Origin: Methylotenera sp.
GTDB taxonomy: Bacteria > Pseudomonadota > Gammaproteobacteria > Burkholderiales > Methylophilaceae
Assembly (NCBI RefSeq): GCF_030684185.1
Contig: NZ_JAUXOY010000015.1
Coordinates: 58,110-122,109 of the forward strand
Reading direction: 5' to 3'
DNA length: 64,000 nucleotides
Below, piece by piece: positions 9,631-18,297 of the stretch. The position numbers and the translations under genes are program-made. Within the stretch, counting starts at the first letter, position 1. Each line of letters begins with the position of its first letter. The notes below the pieces were generated by a model, which had not been told where the DNA came from, did no database searches, and saw only the letters and a program-made list of their open reading frames with translations.

Positions 9631-11076
9631 TTACTTTGCAAAAAGTTGATATTTCGGAATAGTGTGTTTTGGAGAAGGCTTCTTTTTAAATATTTGACGT
9701 AATTTGCTTAATACTCCCGCTGCATTTTTCGCCGTATTATTTAAATCGGCCAACATTGGCGTATCTACCAGTTGCGCTAAATCTTCAGCAGAACGCACGC
9801 GCCTATCTAACATTTCATAGACAATCGCAATACCAATGCCTAACAGCATGCCTAATATGATGGATAGGAAAATATTGAGGAAAATTTTAGGACTAGAGTG
9901 TTTGATTGGTGGCACTGCAGGATTAAGTATTGCTACATTAGTTTGACCGGATTTACTCTCCATGTTGGTCTGCCCAAACCTTAGTAGCGCATTATCGTAT
10001 ATCCGTTGAGCGCTTTCAGCTTCTCGCAAAAGCACCGCCATTTCATCCCGTTCACTTTTAAACTTCAGCACATGCTCTTTTTGCGCAGCAAGAGCAGCCT
10101 TGATTTCGCTTTCTCTTTGTTTTGAAACCCGCGCAGTTTGACCAACGCTACTGCTTGTTTTTGCAGTTTCGGCGTTAATTAAATTTCGCAAATTCGTAAC
10201 TTCTGCCTGTGCGGCTTGATATTGAGGGTGATTGCTACCAAGATGCTGAGAAACATCCATCAATTTATTTTGCGCTTGAGCCAACTGCGATTTAAGGCCT
10301 TGGATAAGTGAGTTTGCCAGCACTTCAGGCGCTTCGGATTCAACGCCTCTTTTTAATTGACTATGCCGCGAAGTACTATCATAAGTTTGTGCTTGCGCCA
10401 TCACCAGCTGATTAGAAAGCTCGTTTAATCGCCCAGTTTCTATATCTAAACGGTCATCTGAAGAAGCAATACCATGCTCTTTTTGATAAGCCGATAGTTT
10501 TTGTTGCGCAATCTCAACGTTTTGACGCAAACCTTTTATTTCCTGATCGAACCAAATTGCAGCTTGTTTTGCCGGTTCAATTTTTAATTGCAGATTTGTA
10601 TTGATATAGGCTTGTGCAAAAGCATTTGCCAGCGATGCAGCAAATTTAGGGTCAGCACCTCTATAACTAATTTCAATCACACTGCTTTCGCGCGATGGTT
10701 TTACATCCAAATTTTGTAAAAATAGGTCTGCGTACCAATCGCGTATATCACCCTCACCTTTTGTCGCTTTTTCAAACTGGGATTGAGCTAATGGACTACG
10801 AACAACATCAAGCTTATCAACCACTTTTAACGCCACATTGTGACTCTGAATAATATCGACTTGAGTTGCCATATAACCAGGCATTAGTGTTGCTGGCAAC
10901 ATAAATCCTGTTACTGGGTCAGCACCCTTAGAATCAATCACTAATGATGCAGTTGCAGTATAGGTTTTAGGTAGTACCAAACTGATGATAATAGTTGTCG
11001 TAACCGTCACTAGGAACACCCAACTGAGTATTCCTTTACGAGCTGCTAAAATTGATAATATTTGCGAAAAATTCAT
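9631..11076 (-). CDS. epsF: Chain-length determinant protein EpsF (Wzz family)
   Basis: A 481-residue polysaccharide co-polymerase. It has an N-terminal transmembrane helix (about residues 16-36), a long periplasmic region rich in coiled coil (about 180-380), and a second transmembrane helix near residues 405-427 preceded by a Pro-rich PAVPPIKHSSPK segment typical of Wzz proteins. Its cytoplasmic tail is basic. It sets polymer length together with the EpsG ATPase and couples to the outer-membrane exporter EpsE. The gene order epsE-epsF-epsG is conserved, and spacing to epsE is 24 bp. Confidence 0.93.
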   Translation of the reverse strand: MNFSQILSILAARKGILSWVFLVTVTTTIIISLVLPKTYTATASLVIDSKGADPVTGFMLPATLMPGYMATQVDIIQSHNVALKVVDKLDVVRSPLAQSQFEKATKGEGDIRDWYADLFLQNLDVKPSRESSVIEISYRGADPKFAASLANAFAQAYINTNLQLKIEPAKQAAIWFDQEIKGLRQNVEIAQQKLSAYQKEHGIASSDDRLDIETGRLNELSNQLVMAQAQTYDSTSRHSQLKRGVESEAPEVLANSLIQGLKSQLAQAQNKLMDVSQHLGSNHPQYQAAQAEVTNLRNLINAETAKTSSSVGQTARVSKQRESEIKAALAAQKEHVLKFKSERDEMAVLLREAESAQRIYDNALLRFGQTNMESKSGQTNVAILNPAVPPIKHSSPKIFLNIFLSIILGMLLGIGIAIVYEMLDRRVRSAEDLAQLVDTPMLADLNNTAKNAAGVLSKLRQIFKKKPSPKHTIPKYQLFAK

Positions 11077-11100
11077 CTTTACCTATCGATTAACTAATTT

Positions 11101-12174
11101 TTAGTACAAACTTTCGCCTACAAACACAACATCATCTGCTTGCAACAAATCACTAGCTTTAGCATTAAGCGTTTCCAGCACACCATTAACTAAGCGTTTA
11201 ATCTTCATTCCACGCTCAGTACCTCTTGCTGAAAGCCCACCACCTGTCGAAAGCGCTTGTGATAAATTCATATTGCGCTCTAACCTAAATGAACCTGGAC
11301 GTTGCACTTCACCGTATATATAAAATACTGGTGTTCTGGGAACGTAAATTGAATCACCATCAGCCAATTCAAAATTGCCTGATGTATCACCCGTGCGATA
11401 GAGCAGATCTACATCAATCTCACGCTTTAGTATTTTTCCATTGCGCTTGGTCACTACAATAATTTTGTCAGCACCACCAGCAGAAACACCACCAGCCTGT
11501 GATAGAAAGTCAATCACGGTACGCACGCCGCTCACAACCGAATATTTACCAGGTCGATTAACCTGCCCTAGCACAGAAACTTCACGGGCATTTACATAGA
11601 CAATGTCGTCACCACTCACCTGAGGATTGCTGCCAGCATCGGCTTTTGTAATTAAATCTCTAAAATCGTAATTTTCTTTAGTCGTTTTTCCTGCTGTGGT
11701 GCGTATTAAGGTCACCATATCTGAACCGTTTGGGGTGATGCCGCCAGCTAAAGCCAGCACATCAGAAAGCGTGCTAGGTCTATCGAGGGAGTACTTACCG
11801 GGCTTATAAACATCGCCCAGCACAGAAACAAACTGACTTTGATATTGCAGAACCACTAGATTGACTTGTGCTTTTTTTACAAATCCGCCTTTTTCCAGTA
11901 AATCAGCAATTCTCTTTTCTGCTGCAGTAGGGCTGGTGCCACCTAGTTTCAGTTCACCAATCAATGGAAAAGTAATTGTGCCAGCAGCTGACAACCTTGC
12001 TTCTGTGAGCATATCAGGCGCACCGTAAACGTTAATTCTGACCAAGTCACCTGCACCCAGAATGTAATCACGACTTGCATTAACCTCTTTTTTAGTACTT
12101 TCTTTTGTAACGGTATCAGCCATACTTACTGAGCACGACAAAAACATTAACATCAGCAATATCATTCTATACAT
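11101..12174 (-). CDS. epsE: Polysaccharide export protein EpsE (Wza-like, SLBB domains)
   Basis: A 357-residue exporter with a signal peptide (residues 1-19). A Poly_export domain follows (about 36-120; YILGAGDLVRINVYG), then repeated SLBB-type units marked by VSVLGDVYKPGKYSLD, VSVLGQVNRPGKYSV and FYIYGEVQRPGSFRLE. It is expected to form the periplasm-to-outer-membrane conduit for the polymer. No lipobox Cys is obvious at the signal cleavage site, unlike E. coli Wza, although a Cys (CSVSMA) lies in the hydrophobic region. It is a central gene of the eps operon. Confidence 0.93.
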   Translation of the reverse strand: MYRMILLMLMFLSCSVSMADTVTKESTKKEVNASRDYILGAGDLVRINVYGAPDMLTEARLSAAGTITFPLIGELKLGGTSPTAAEKRIADLLEKGGFVKKAQVNLVVLQYQSQFVSVLGDVYKPGKYSLDRPSTLSDVLALAGGITPNGSDMVTLIRTTAGKTTKENYDFRDLITKADAGSNPQVSGDDIVYVNAREVSVLGQVNRPGKYSVVSGVRTVIDFLSQAGGVSAGGADKIIVVTKRNGKILKREIDVDLLYRTGDTSGNFELADGDSIYVPRTPVFYIYGEVQRPGSFRLERNMNLSQALSTGGGLSARGTERGMKIKRLVNGVLETLNAKASDLLQADDVVFVGESLY

Positions 12175-12215
12175 ATTGATTTAAACCTTATTTGATAGAC
12201 CCGCAAGAAAATGCA

Positions 12216-13247
12216 TTAAAGACCAGACAAACCTTTATCCATATTCAATTGGTCTGCGTCAGGTTTAGCCTTTGATTCACTAGATTTATCAATAATCGAC
12301 TGGGATTTTGCATTGGTTTCAGATGCAGGTAACGGTTCTGCATTATTGGAAACAGTTGCAGTGGGATTTACTACTTCTGATTTTGCTACTTCTGATTTTC
12401 CTATATCTGAAAATGCACCTAAGTATTCAATCTTCGCCTTATCTTTAATTTCAGACATGTCTTTTTTTGCCAGTTCAGCTCTACTCCGGTTCAGGAAAAA
12501 CTGCTCAATAATCGGCGCCGCTTTTTCACGCGTAACTGGTGATGTCTGAGATGCTGCCAAATGAATAATGTTGATAGTGCGCTCTGATGGCGCCAGAATA
12601 AACTCACCGTCTTTAAGCGGTTGCAATTTTTTAAGTAAATCAGATGGGATTTGCTCAGCCGTTCTTACATTGCTGTTAGCAGTAAATACATATTTTTTAG
12701 TACTCAACCAAGTTGCAACTTCGTTAATTCCCTTGATATCTTTTAAACTGCTTTCAATTTCTGAAAATTTATCTTTACTGACATCAACTACAAGTTCTTG
12801 TAAGCGAAATATCCTACGGTTTGAAAACAGTTCTGGATGTTCATTGTAGAAAGTATCAATTTCAGTCGCAGATGGTTTAGCCGCTTTTGCCAACAACTGC
12901 TCTAAATAAGCTTGCGCCAATATTTCATCGCCAGAGGATTCAACCGCTTGCACAACTCTGGGATCACGATCGATCTTTGCTTCTAATGCCTGTTGCTTTA
13001 ATAGTTGCTGCTCTACTAATCGCGTCAATATTTTTTCTGCTGCCGCTTTACTCTGTGCTTCATTCATCTGCCCCATACGCGTAAGCTGAAAATTAACTTG
13101 ATGTATGGATATCTCATCGCCATTCACTTTTGCAACCACTTGTGTTTCTGGTTTTTCTGTGTTTTCTTGATCTTTTTTTTCACAGGCCGTGAATGCAACG
13201 GATGTGCCAATTAACATCAATACCAAATATTTTTTTGTAAAACTCAT
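12216..13247 (-). CDS. epsD: EpsD-type lipoprotein with SurA/PPIase-like fold
   Basis: A 343-residue lipoprotein with lipobox FTAC (Cys22). The N-terminal half (about 40-130) is a SurA-N-like chaperone segment (VAKVNGDEISIHQVNFQL), and the middle (about 135-225) resembles parvulin-type peptidyl-prolyl isomerases. The C-terminal 80 residues are low-complexity and rich in Ser, Lys and Glu. EpsD-family proteins occur only with exosortase-linked polysaccharide loci and probably assist outer-membrane assembly of EpsE or EpsL. The tail is variable and likely unstructured. Confidence 0.9.
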   Translation of the reverse strand: MSFTKKYLVLMLIGTSVAFTACEKKDQENTEKPETQVVAKVNGDEISIHQVNFQLTRMGQMNEAQSKAAAEKILTRLVEQQLLKQQALEAKIDRDPRVVQAVESSGDEILAQAYLEQLLAKAAKPSATEIDTFYNEHPELFSNRRIFRLQELVVDVSKDKFSEIESSLKDIKGINEVATWLSTKKYVFTANSNVRTAEQIPSDLLKKLQPLKDGEFILAPSERTINIIHLAASQTSPVTREKAAPIIEQFFLNRSRAELAKKDMSEIKDKAKIEYLGAFSDIGKSEVAKSEVVNPTATVSNNAEPLPASETNAKSQSIIDKSSESKAKPDADQLNMDKGLSGL

Positions 13248-13399
13248 GCGGTTCTTTCATCCAATTCTAAAGTTCTTCTACTATAAGAATTAAATGTGAA
13301 TTTAATATGTCAGGAATACGTCATATTTATGATGAGGGATATCGCAAGGATTATTTTGTATTGGCATTACTACGCAATTCTAACCAGCAATTTATTTGC

Positions 13400-14611
13400 C
13401 TAAAAATCATACCGCATAGAAAAATTGATATTGTTATATTGATAATTGGCGTTACTAGCATTGGACTCCCGCTTTTCGCCTTGATATTGCAATGCCACCA
13501 GTGATTTCATAGTCGGAGTATATGTGAGGGATACGCGTGCAAGTTTTGATTCATCGTACCGATCGAATTCGACGCTACTAAGCAGGATGCCTGCACTCCC
13601 TAAATAATTTCGTTCTTCGTAGCCTAAACCTGCCTGCACTGCAATTTTATCGGTCAATATCCAGGATGGATTCACACTAAAACCTGTAACTTTTACATAG
13701 GTTGATATGATGTCATCAACTGGCGCTATATCCTGATAAGCAGTTAGGTTAACATTTGCTTTACTTGTAAATGAGTGATCTAAACTCCAACGCTGGCTAA
13801 TCCCATTAAAATTGCGTTGTGGTAAATTTTTTATATCCAAATTTACATTAGACAATCGTGTAGAAACCCTAGTTTTAGCACTAGGTAACCATACTGCGTT
13901 GACAACAATCTCTTTTTTTGAACTTTCATCGCCATAAAAAACCTGTTCGAAACCAGATCTATTTGGGAAAGTTGAATCAGATACCCGATATGCAACACCT
14001 AACTGTGTACCACGTTGATTTTGATAGCGAATTCCAGCCTCATAAATATCATCTTCTCTATTAAGTGCATTTAAACTACTGAGTTCATTTTCAGATTTAC
14101 CATATTCACGTGTCGCACTCAGTGTCCAGCTCGGTTGTAGATTCCAATTGATATTAGCAAGTTGCCTACTGGTTGTTCTTAAGTTTTTAACTCGCTTGTT
14201 AATTTCATTAAATCCTGAAATTGCTTCATTTTCACTAGCACTTACCTCTCCATACAAATCATTACCCAAGCGCCAGCTCCAGTTTAATTTATTTGATTTA
14301 CCAGTATTATTCAGAATATCGAATCGATCATAACGACTTTCATTGATACTTGATGACAATGTTACTAATTGACGACTTAATCTGAGATTGACAACAACTC
14401 CTAAATCAACTCGCTTCACTACATCGGAGGTGTTAGACGAGCCAAAGGTTGCTTTTGCTTGCTCAGAAGATGAAAACCGAAATAAGTTATCATCGTAATT
14501 GATGCTCGCGTTCACATAAGGCTTAATGTCTACCAACCCTTCTGCTAAAGTGTATGTAGAAATAAACAGCAGACTGCAAATAACTGTAATTTTAATTGCG
14601 TGATTAATCAT
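13400..14611 (-). CDS. epsL: EpsL-type outer-membrane beta-barrel protein
   Basis: About 403 residues from the ATG at 14611, which overlaps the TAA of the upstream protease gene (TAATG) and gives a clean signal peptide (cleavage near LAEG). A longer frame reaching 14695 lacks a signal at its start and overlaps that gene, so I rejected it. The mature protein is made of alternating aromatic/polar strands, with DNLFRFSS near the N-terminus and a terminal NFSMRYDF ending in Phe, the usual outer-membrane barrel signature. It belongs to the EpsL family found beside exosortase B; its role in polymer secretion is inferred from location. Confidence 0.88.
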   Translation of the reverse strand: MINHAIKITVICSLLFISTYTLAEGLVDIKPYVNASINYDDNLFRFSSSEQAKATFGSSNTSDVVKRVDLGVVVNLRLSRQLVTLSSSINESRYDRFDILNNTGKSNKLNWSWRLGNDLYGEVSASENEAISGFNEINKRVKNLRTTSRQLANINWNLQPSWTLSATREYGKSENELSSLNALNREDDIYEAGIRYQNQRGTQLGVAYRVSDSTFPNRSGFEQVFYGDESSKKEIVVNAVWLPSAKTRVSTRLSNVNLDIKNLPQRNFNGISQRWSLDHSFTSKANVNLTAYQDIAPVDDIISTYVKVTGFSVNPSWILTDKIAVQAGLGYEERNYLGSAGILLSSVEFDRYDESKLARVSLTYTPTMKSLVALQYQGEKRESNASNANYQYNNINFSMRYDF

Positions 14612-15297
14612 TACCAATACTGCCAATTCCCGGTAGTCATTACCCAAAGGCCAAGAATGCCGTTGGTCACCGCGTGTGCAAAAATTGGCACCCACAAATT
14701 TTTATAAATCTTATATAACAGCCCATATATAACCCCGGCAAACAAACCAGCTAGCCATAGTTGATGTTCTAAGCCGAACAAACATGAACTTACGATAAGG
14801 GCATAAAATGAGATGTTTTTAGGGGATAAACTCTGAAACTCCTTGTTATCGATCCATCGCATTACAAACGACCGCCAGAATAATTCTTCCATCACTGGAA
14901 CAATCAGCGCTGCACCACAAATACGTACGGATAACCACAGAATTAATTCAATTCCATCTGAATTTTTATTTGGATTCAAACCACTAACATCACCGCCAAG
15001 TATCGCCCAAGCAGGGTATGGCAATATCCAAAGCAGAAAAACCAACAGTCCAGCTAGCGCGCCGACACATAAGTCCTTCACCAGAGGCTTAACGCTAAGT
15101 TCATTGTAGTTACGGTAAAAATATATCAACAACGCAATTACCAATATAATTTTTATTGCATAAATCCACTTAGAATCAATGCCAACACTTTCTAATAGCG
15201 GAGATAAAAAATCACTCAACCCTAGAAATAATATATAAATAGCAAACGGCAGAACTCTTGGGAGTATTTTATTTAGATTTACCATATTTTCACTCAT
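14611..15297 (-). CDS. Exosortase-associated CPBP/CAAX-type intramembrane protease
   Basis: A 228-residue protein with about seven hydrophobic segments and the three CPBP (Abi/Rce1) motifs: EELFWRSFVMRW (paired Glu plus Arg), FGLEHQLW (His), and FAHAVTN (His/Asn). These proteins are glutamate-dependent intramembrane proteases. A subgroup is restricted to exosortase loci and its substrate is unknown. This is the first gene of the eps operon in transcription order, coupled to epsL by TAATG. The start may be the ATG at residue 5 (MVNLNKIL). No TAGTCC-type palindrome is seen upstream. Confidence 0.88.
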   Translation of the reverse strand: MSENMVNLNKILPRVLPFAIYILFLGLSDFLSPLLESVGIDSKWIYAIKIILVIALLIYFYRNYNELSVKPLVKDLCVGALAGLLVFLLWILPYPAWAILGGDVSGLNPNKNSDGIELILWLSVRICGAALIVPVMEELFWRSFVMRWIDNKEFQSLSPKNISFYALIVSSCLFGLEHQLWLAGLFAGVIYGLLYKIYKNLWVPIFAHAVTNGILGLWVMTTGNWQYW

Positions 15298-15338
15298 ATA
15301 GTGAACAATGGATATTACGCAGAGATTATGACGGCATT

Positions 15339-15375
15339 ATTTCTAACGTTACATTTTTAATGCAACGTTAGAAAT
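15339..15375. repeat. 17-bp inverted repeat, three-base loop
   Basis: The arms ATTTCTAACGTTACATT (15339-15355) and AATGCAACGTTAGAAAT (15359-15375) are complementary except for one position. The stem sits between the cassette gene and the CPBP protease. It contains TAAC/GTTA core triplets like integron recombination sites, but at about 33 bp it is too short for an ordinary attC. It could instead act as a transcription barrier; no T-run follows on either strand. Confidence 0.7.
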
Positions 15376-15386
15376 TGAAAGTAAAT

Positions 15387-15803
15387 TTATCTCTTAAGGT
15401 GAGGGGCGCCCGCTTTTGGTGAGTCCCTCTCGACCGTGAGGTTAGACTGCATACGCCAGCGCTGAAGCACAAGGAAATTAAGAATTGCCGGCGCTAGGAG
15501 CATCAGCCCGAGGAGAGGGAAGAGAATAAGCACGGCGGCTGGCTGTACTATCGTAAACGTAGCTAGAAAGATCACGACGAAAACAGAAAGAGCGAGATTC
15601 GTCAGGTAGATACCACGGTGAACATTGCTGTCTGGACGACGGTATGCATGTGCCGCTAGGGCGAGTGGAATTAAAACCAAGAACCCAACTACTAAAGCCA
15701 CCACTAACCTGTCGCCGTTAAAACCTCGAAATGGAGCCGTCACGATCGCGAGTGTGAGAAGGAACACGGATGTCATGTTCCAGAGTTTGGCAATTTGTTC
15801 CAT
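15387..15803 (-). CDS. Gene-cassette membrane protein of unknown function
   Basis: A 138-residue protein with four predicted transmembrane helices (about residues 8-26, 32-50, 68-86, 92-112). The GC content is visibly higher than in all neighbours. Translation starts 5 bp after GTTAGAC, the consensus left boundary of an integron cassette, and the last 18 or so residues (NLTVERDSPKAGAPHLKR) are encoded by attC-like DNA. This is typical of cassette genes whose frame runs into attC. I do not recognise a family. It is not part of the eps or secretion operons in function; it appears inserted between them. Confidence 0.75.
   Translation of the reverse strand: MEQIAKLWNMTSVFLLTLAIVTAPFRGFNGDRLVVALVVGFLVLIPLALAAHAYRRPDSNVHRGIYLTNLALSVFVVIFLATFTIVQPAAVLILFPLLGLMLLAPAILNFLVLQRWRMQSNLTVERDSPKAGAPHLKR
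15391..15447 (-). other. Degenerate integron attC site
   Basis: On the minus strand the site begins with GTCTAAC (RYYYAAC, 15447-15441). It continues through an imperfect palindrome built on GAGAGGGAC and GCCCCTCACC around an AAAAGC loop, and ends at CTTAAG. The cassette's other boundary is GTTAGAC (15815-15809), complementary to GTCTAAC as required. The terminal GTTRRRY core expected right after CTTAA is missing, so this attC looks mutated or truncated. There is no intI gene in the window. Confidence 0.65.
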
Positions 15804-15820
15804 ATGCAGTCTAACTGAGC

Positions 15821-16519
15821 TTAGTAAGTAGGTTTGCTTTTTACCAGATGCTCATCATTAAGTTTATCTTGGTAATTTTGCAGTATGTTTTCTAATTCCA
15901 CACGTTTTAGCTGTAAGAAAGATTCTTTACGCATTACCGCGTCATAAGCAGTTGGCTTATCGTATATTTTGATAAGATCTGTACCAAACTGATGTAATTT
16001 GGTATTTTTTTCTTCGCAAACACTCAGTGACTTATTGGTTTGTGCCAAGTTAGTCGAAAGTGTTTTTCGCTGATTATCGTTAACCTTAATATCCGCTTGA
16101 GCCTGACTGTATTGCAACTGTAAATCTGAAAGTTTAGTCTGTGTAGTCTCTAGCATTAATTGCGTTTGTTGCAGTTTGGTATCCAACGCTGCTTTTTCAG
16201 TGTTAACTTTAGCAATATCGCTTTCTAGCTTTTTTACTTTTCGCTGTGAAGTTTCCAGACTCTTATCAAGCTCTTGCAATTGCTCATCTTTGCTTAGGAT
16301 TTTATCTTCAAGCTCTTTTTTTTGTAAATCAAACTGAGTCTGCATCGCTGCTTTCTCCTGCTCTGCTTCTTGCTTGATTTTTTGCATCATCAGAGCAGCA
16401 CGTTTAGCTGATTTATCTTGTTTTTCAGCTGCAATTACACTTTCTGGGGAAAAAAGCCCAATCAATAACGATGCAAAAAGTAGCCAGAAAATACTATAAG
16501 GAAGTTTTAATTTCATCAT
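15821..16519 (-). CDS. Periplasmic coiled-coil protein of the two-partner secretion operon
   Basis: About 232 residues from the ATG at 16519 (a TTG three codons earlier is the only longer option). A signal peptide ends near VIAAEKQ. Residues about 40-175 are an almost uninterrupted heptad-repeat coiled coil rich in Lys, Glu, Gln and Leu. A C-terminal segment (VCEEKNTKLHQFGTDLIKI) has one Cys. It is the last gene of the run tpsA-tpsB-exbB-exbD-exbD-tonB-porin, directly after the porin. Such a rod may span the periplasm between TonB and the porin or TpsB; that role is inferred. No known domain was recognised. Confidence 0.75.
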   Translation of the reverse strand: MMKLKLPYSIFWLLFASLLIGLFSPESVIAAEKQDKSAKRAALMMQKIKQEAEQEKAAMQTQFDLQKKELEDKILSKDEQLQELDKSLETSQRKVKKLESDIAKVNTEKAALDTKLQQTQLMLETTQTKLSDLQLQYSQAQADIKVNDNQRKTLSTNLAQTNKSLSVCEEKNTKLHQFGTDLIKIYDKPTAYDAVMRKESFLQLKRVELENILQNYQDKLNDEHLVKSKPTY

Positions 16520-16528
16520 CACTCTCAA

Positions 16529-18295
16529 TTAGAACTTAGCATTTAAATCTAGCATTAACACATCAATCGATAATGGTGAGAGTGAAGCACCAAATAGACT
16601 TGCGCCACGAGGTTCAATTTCATCTGCGCTGAACCATCTGGCTGTCAGCCATGTGTTTTTATCCAAGCCATAGCTACCACCCAAAACCCAGCCTTTTGCA
16701 TTTGTACCACCTAGGTAAAAGTCTGAATCTGTATAAGCATCAAGCACAGAATCCGCTTCCAGGCGCTTGTATGCAGCGAAGGCTTGCCAGTCATGCGCTT
16801 TGTAAGTGCTAGGCATGCCTACAGTTAATTTCAACTGATAGGCATTCACCTGTTTTTTAGGAAGGAATGAATTATTGAGGCCTGTTCTCCTACTAATTTC
16901 CTTGCTATCAAAGCCAATATTTCTTACATAATCACCAGTCAGAATGACATGCACTGGATCAAAAGCCGCTATATCAACCTCCCCAGTTAAGTTAAGTTCC
17001 CTAAATTTAGAGGCTAGACTATACTTTGAAGTTGCGACATTATTAAACTGCTCGTTTATATCAAAATAGGAATTTCCTTTAGTACGGAAGACTGGAACGG
17101 TTGCATCGTAGGAATTTAAGTTATTTGGATTGGAAATACCTTCAACATTATCAAAATCATAGAGAGCAACGCCTACTTTCGCCGAAGACTTGTTGGCGGA
17201 TGTCCACTTTATACCCGCTTGTGATCCATACATCCATTTGCTTTTGGCTTTATTTAAATTAGAACCTTCAATTTCATCTAATGGAAATGCGCCAATAGTG
17301 GCGAAGCCTGACCAATTGTCATTAATTTTTGGCGTGAAACTAACCGCCACCCCATCAAATGCCAAATCTGGGTCCCACACTAGATCTGTTGAGAACCATG
17401 GATTAGCAAATCGCCCACCGACCACATTAAGCCAAGGTTTGATTTCTGCATTCATATAAGCACGATCAACTCCTAAGGTATATTTTGCTGAAGCTGCTTC
17501 TTGAGTTTGATTGGGTGAAATCGGGTCACCCAGTGAACCAGTAGTCATTCTTAACCCAGCTGACATCCAATCATTCACTTGCGCTTTTACCCCTAATCTG
17601 GCGCGCAATCTTGTGCGACTCCTATCGTCAGAAGTGTTATTCAAATCTGCACCTCCATTTGCCAAGTTGAAGTCTCTTGGGTCAGGGTTGCCAGTAGGGA
17701 ATTTATCATTTTGATATCTAAATCGTAAATCACCTTCCCAAACCATACGGTCTATCCATTCCGGCATGCCAAGGCGTGTACCTGCTTTATAGTTGAGCGT
17801 AGTCATCACTTCTTTTTTGATTTCTTCCCGCATCTCTTTTTTTACAATTTCAGGAACATATTGAACTCTGACCATCTTCTCATCAACAGCTTTATCCACA
17901 GTCGCATTTTGCGTGCTTGCTGCGTCAGCTACCGCATCTTTTTCTTTAGCCTTGAGTGCATCCTGTGTAGCTTGCTTTAGTAAATCATCAGCCTTACCTT
18001 TACTGAGCACACCTTCTTGAACCAATAAATTAACAAGATTAACTGTGGTCGAGCGCAACTGTTCTAAAGATTCACGTTCACCAGCATGAGCAGTGTTTAT
18101 TGCTGTTCCAAGATAAATTGTAGCAATTGCAGCAACCATTGGTTTTAAAGTTGTACGTGCATCATGTAACCGAGCAGTGAAATCGCGATCTTGCTTTTTC
18201 GAGATTCCCTTGAGTTGTTGTGCTTGTATCATGTTAATTTCCGTTTCATATTCAAAAAAATTTGTCATCACATTCCTAACTTTAATTCCGATCAT
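16529..18295 (-). CDS. Putative outer-membrane porin (Porin_5-like)
   Basis: About 588 residues. The hydrophobic signal region (MVAAIATIYLGTAINTAHA) lies some 50 residues in, so the start is uncertain: ATG 18295, TTG 18301 and ATG 18232 (which has GGAA upstream) are all open. After the signal comes a short helical segment (about 75-170, Leu/Lys/Glu-rich, possibly trimeric coiled coil), then a 400-residue beta-barrel with many aromatic-ended strands and terminal LDLNAKF. It follows tonB within 3 bp. With dedicated TonB/ExbBD it could be the energised outer-membrane partner, although no plug domain is visible. Confidence 0.8.
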   Translation of the reverse strand: MIGIKVRNVMTNFFEYETEINMIQAQQLKGISKKQDRDFTARLHDARTTLKPMVAAIATIYLGTAINTAHAGERESLEQLRSTTVNLVNLLVQEGVLSKGKADDLLKQATQDALKAKEKDAVADAASTQNATVDKAVDEKMVRVQYVPEIVKKEMREEIKKEVMTTLNYKAGTRLGMPEWIDRMVWEGDLRFRYQNDKFPTGNPDPRDFNLANGGADLNNTSDDRSRTRLRARLGVKAQVNDWMSAGLRMTTGSLGDPISPNQTQEAASAKYTLGVDRAYMNAEIKPWLNVVGGRFANPWFSTDLVWDPDLAFDGVAVSFTPKINDNWSGFATIGAFPLDEIEGSNLNKAKSKWMYGSQAGIKWTSANKSSAKVGVALYDFDNVEGISNPNNLNSYDATVPVFRTKGNSYFDINEQFNNVATSKYSLASKFRELNLTGEVDIAAFDPVHVILTGDYVRNIGFDSKEISRRTGLNNSFLPKKQVNAYQLKLTVGMPSTYKAHDWQAFAAYKRLEADSVLDAYTDSDFYLGGTNAKGWVLGGSYGLDKNTWLTARWFSADEIEPRGASLFGASLSPLSIDVLMLDLNAKF

Positions 18296-18297
18296 AC

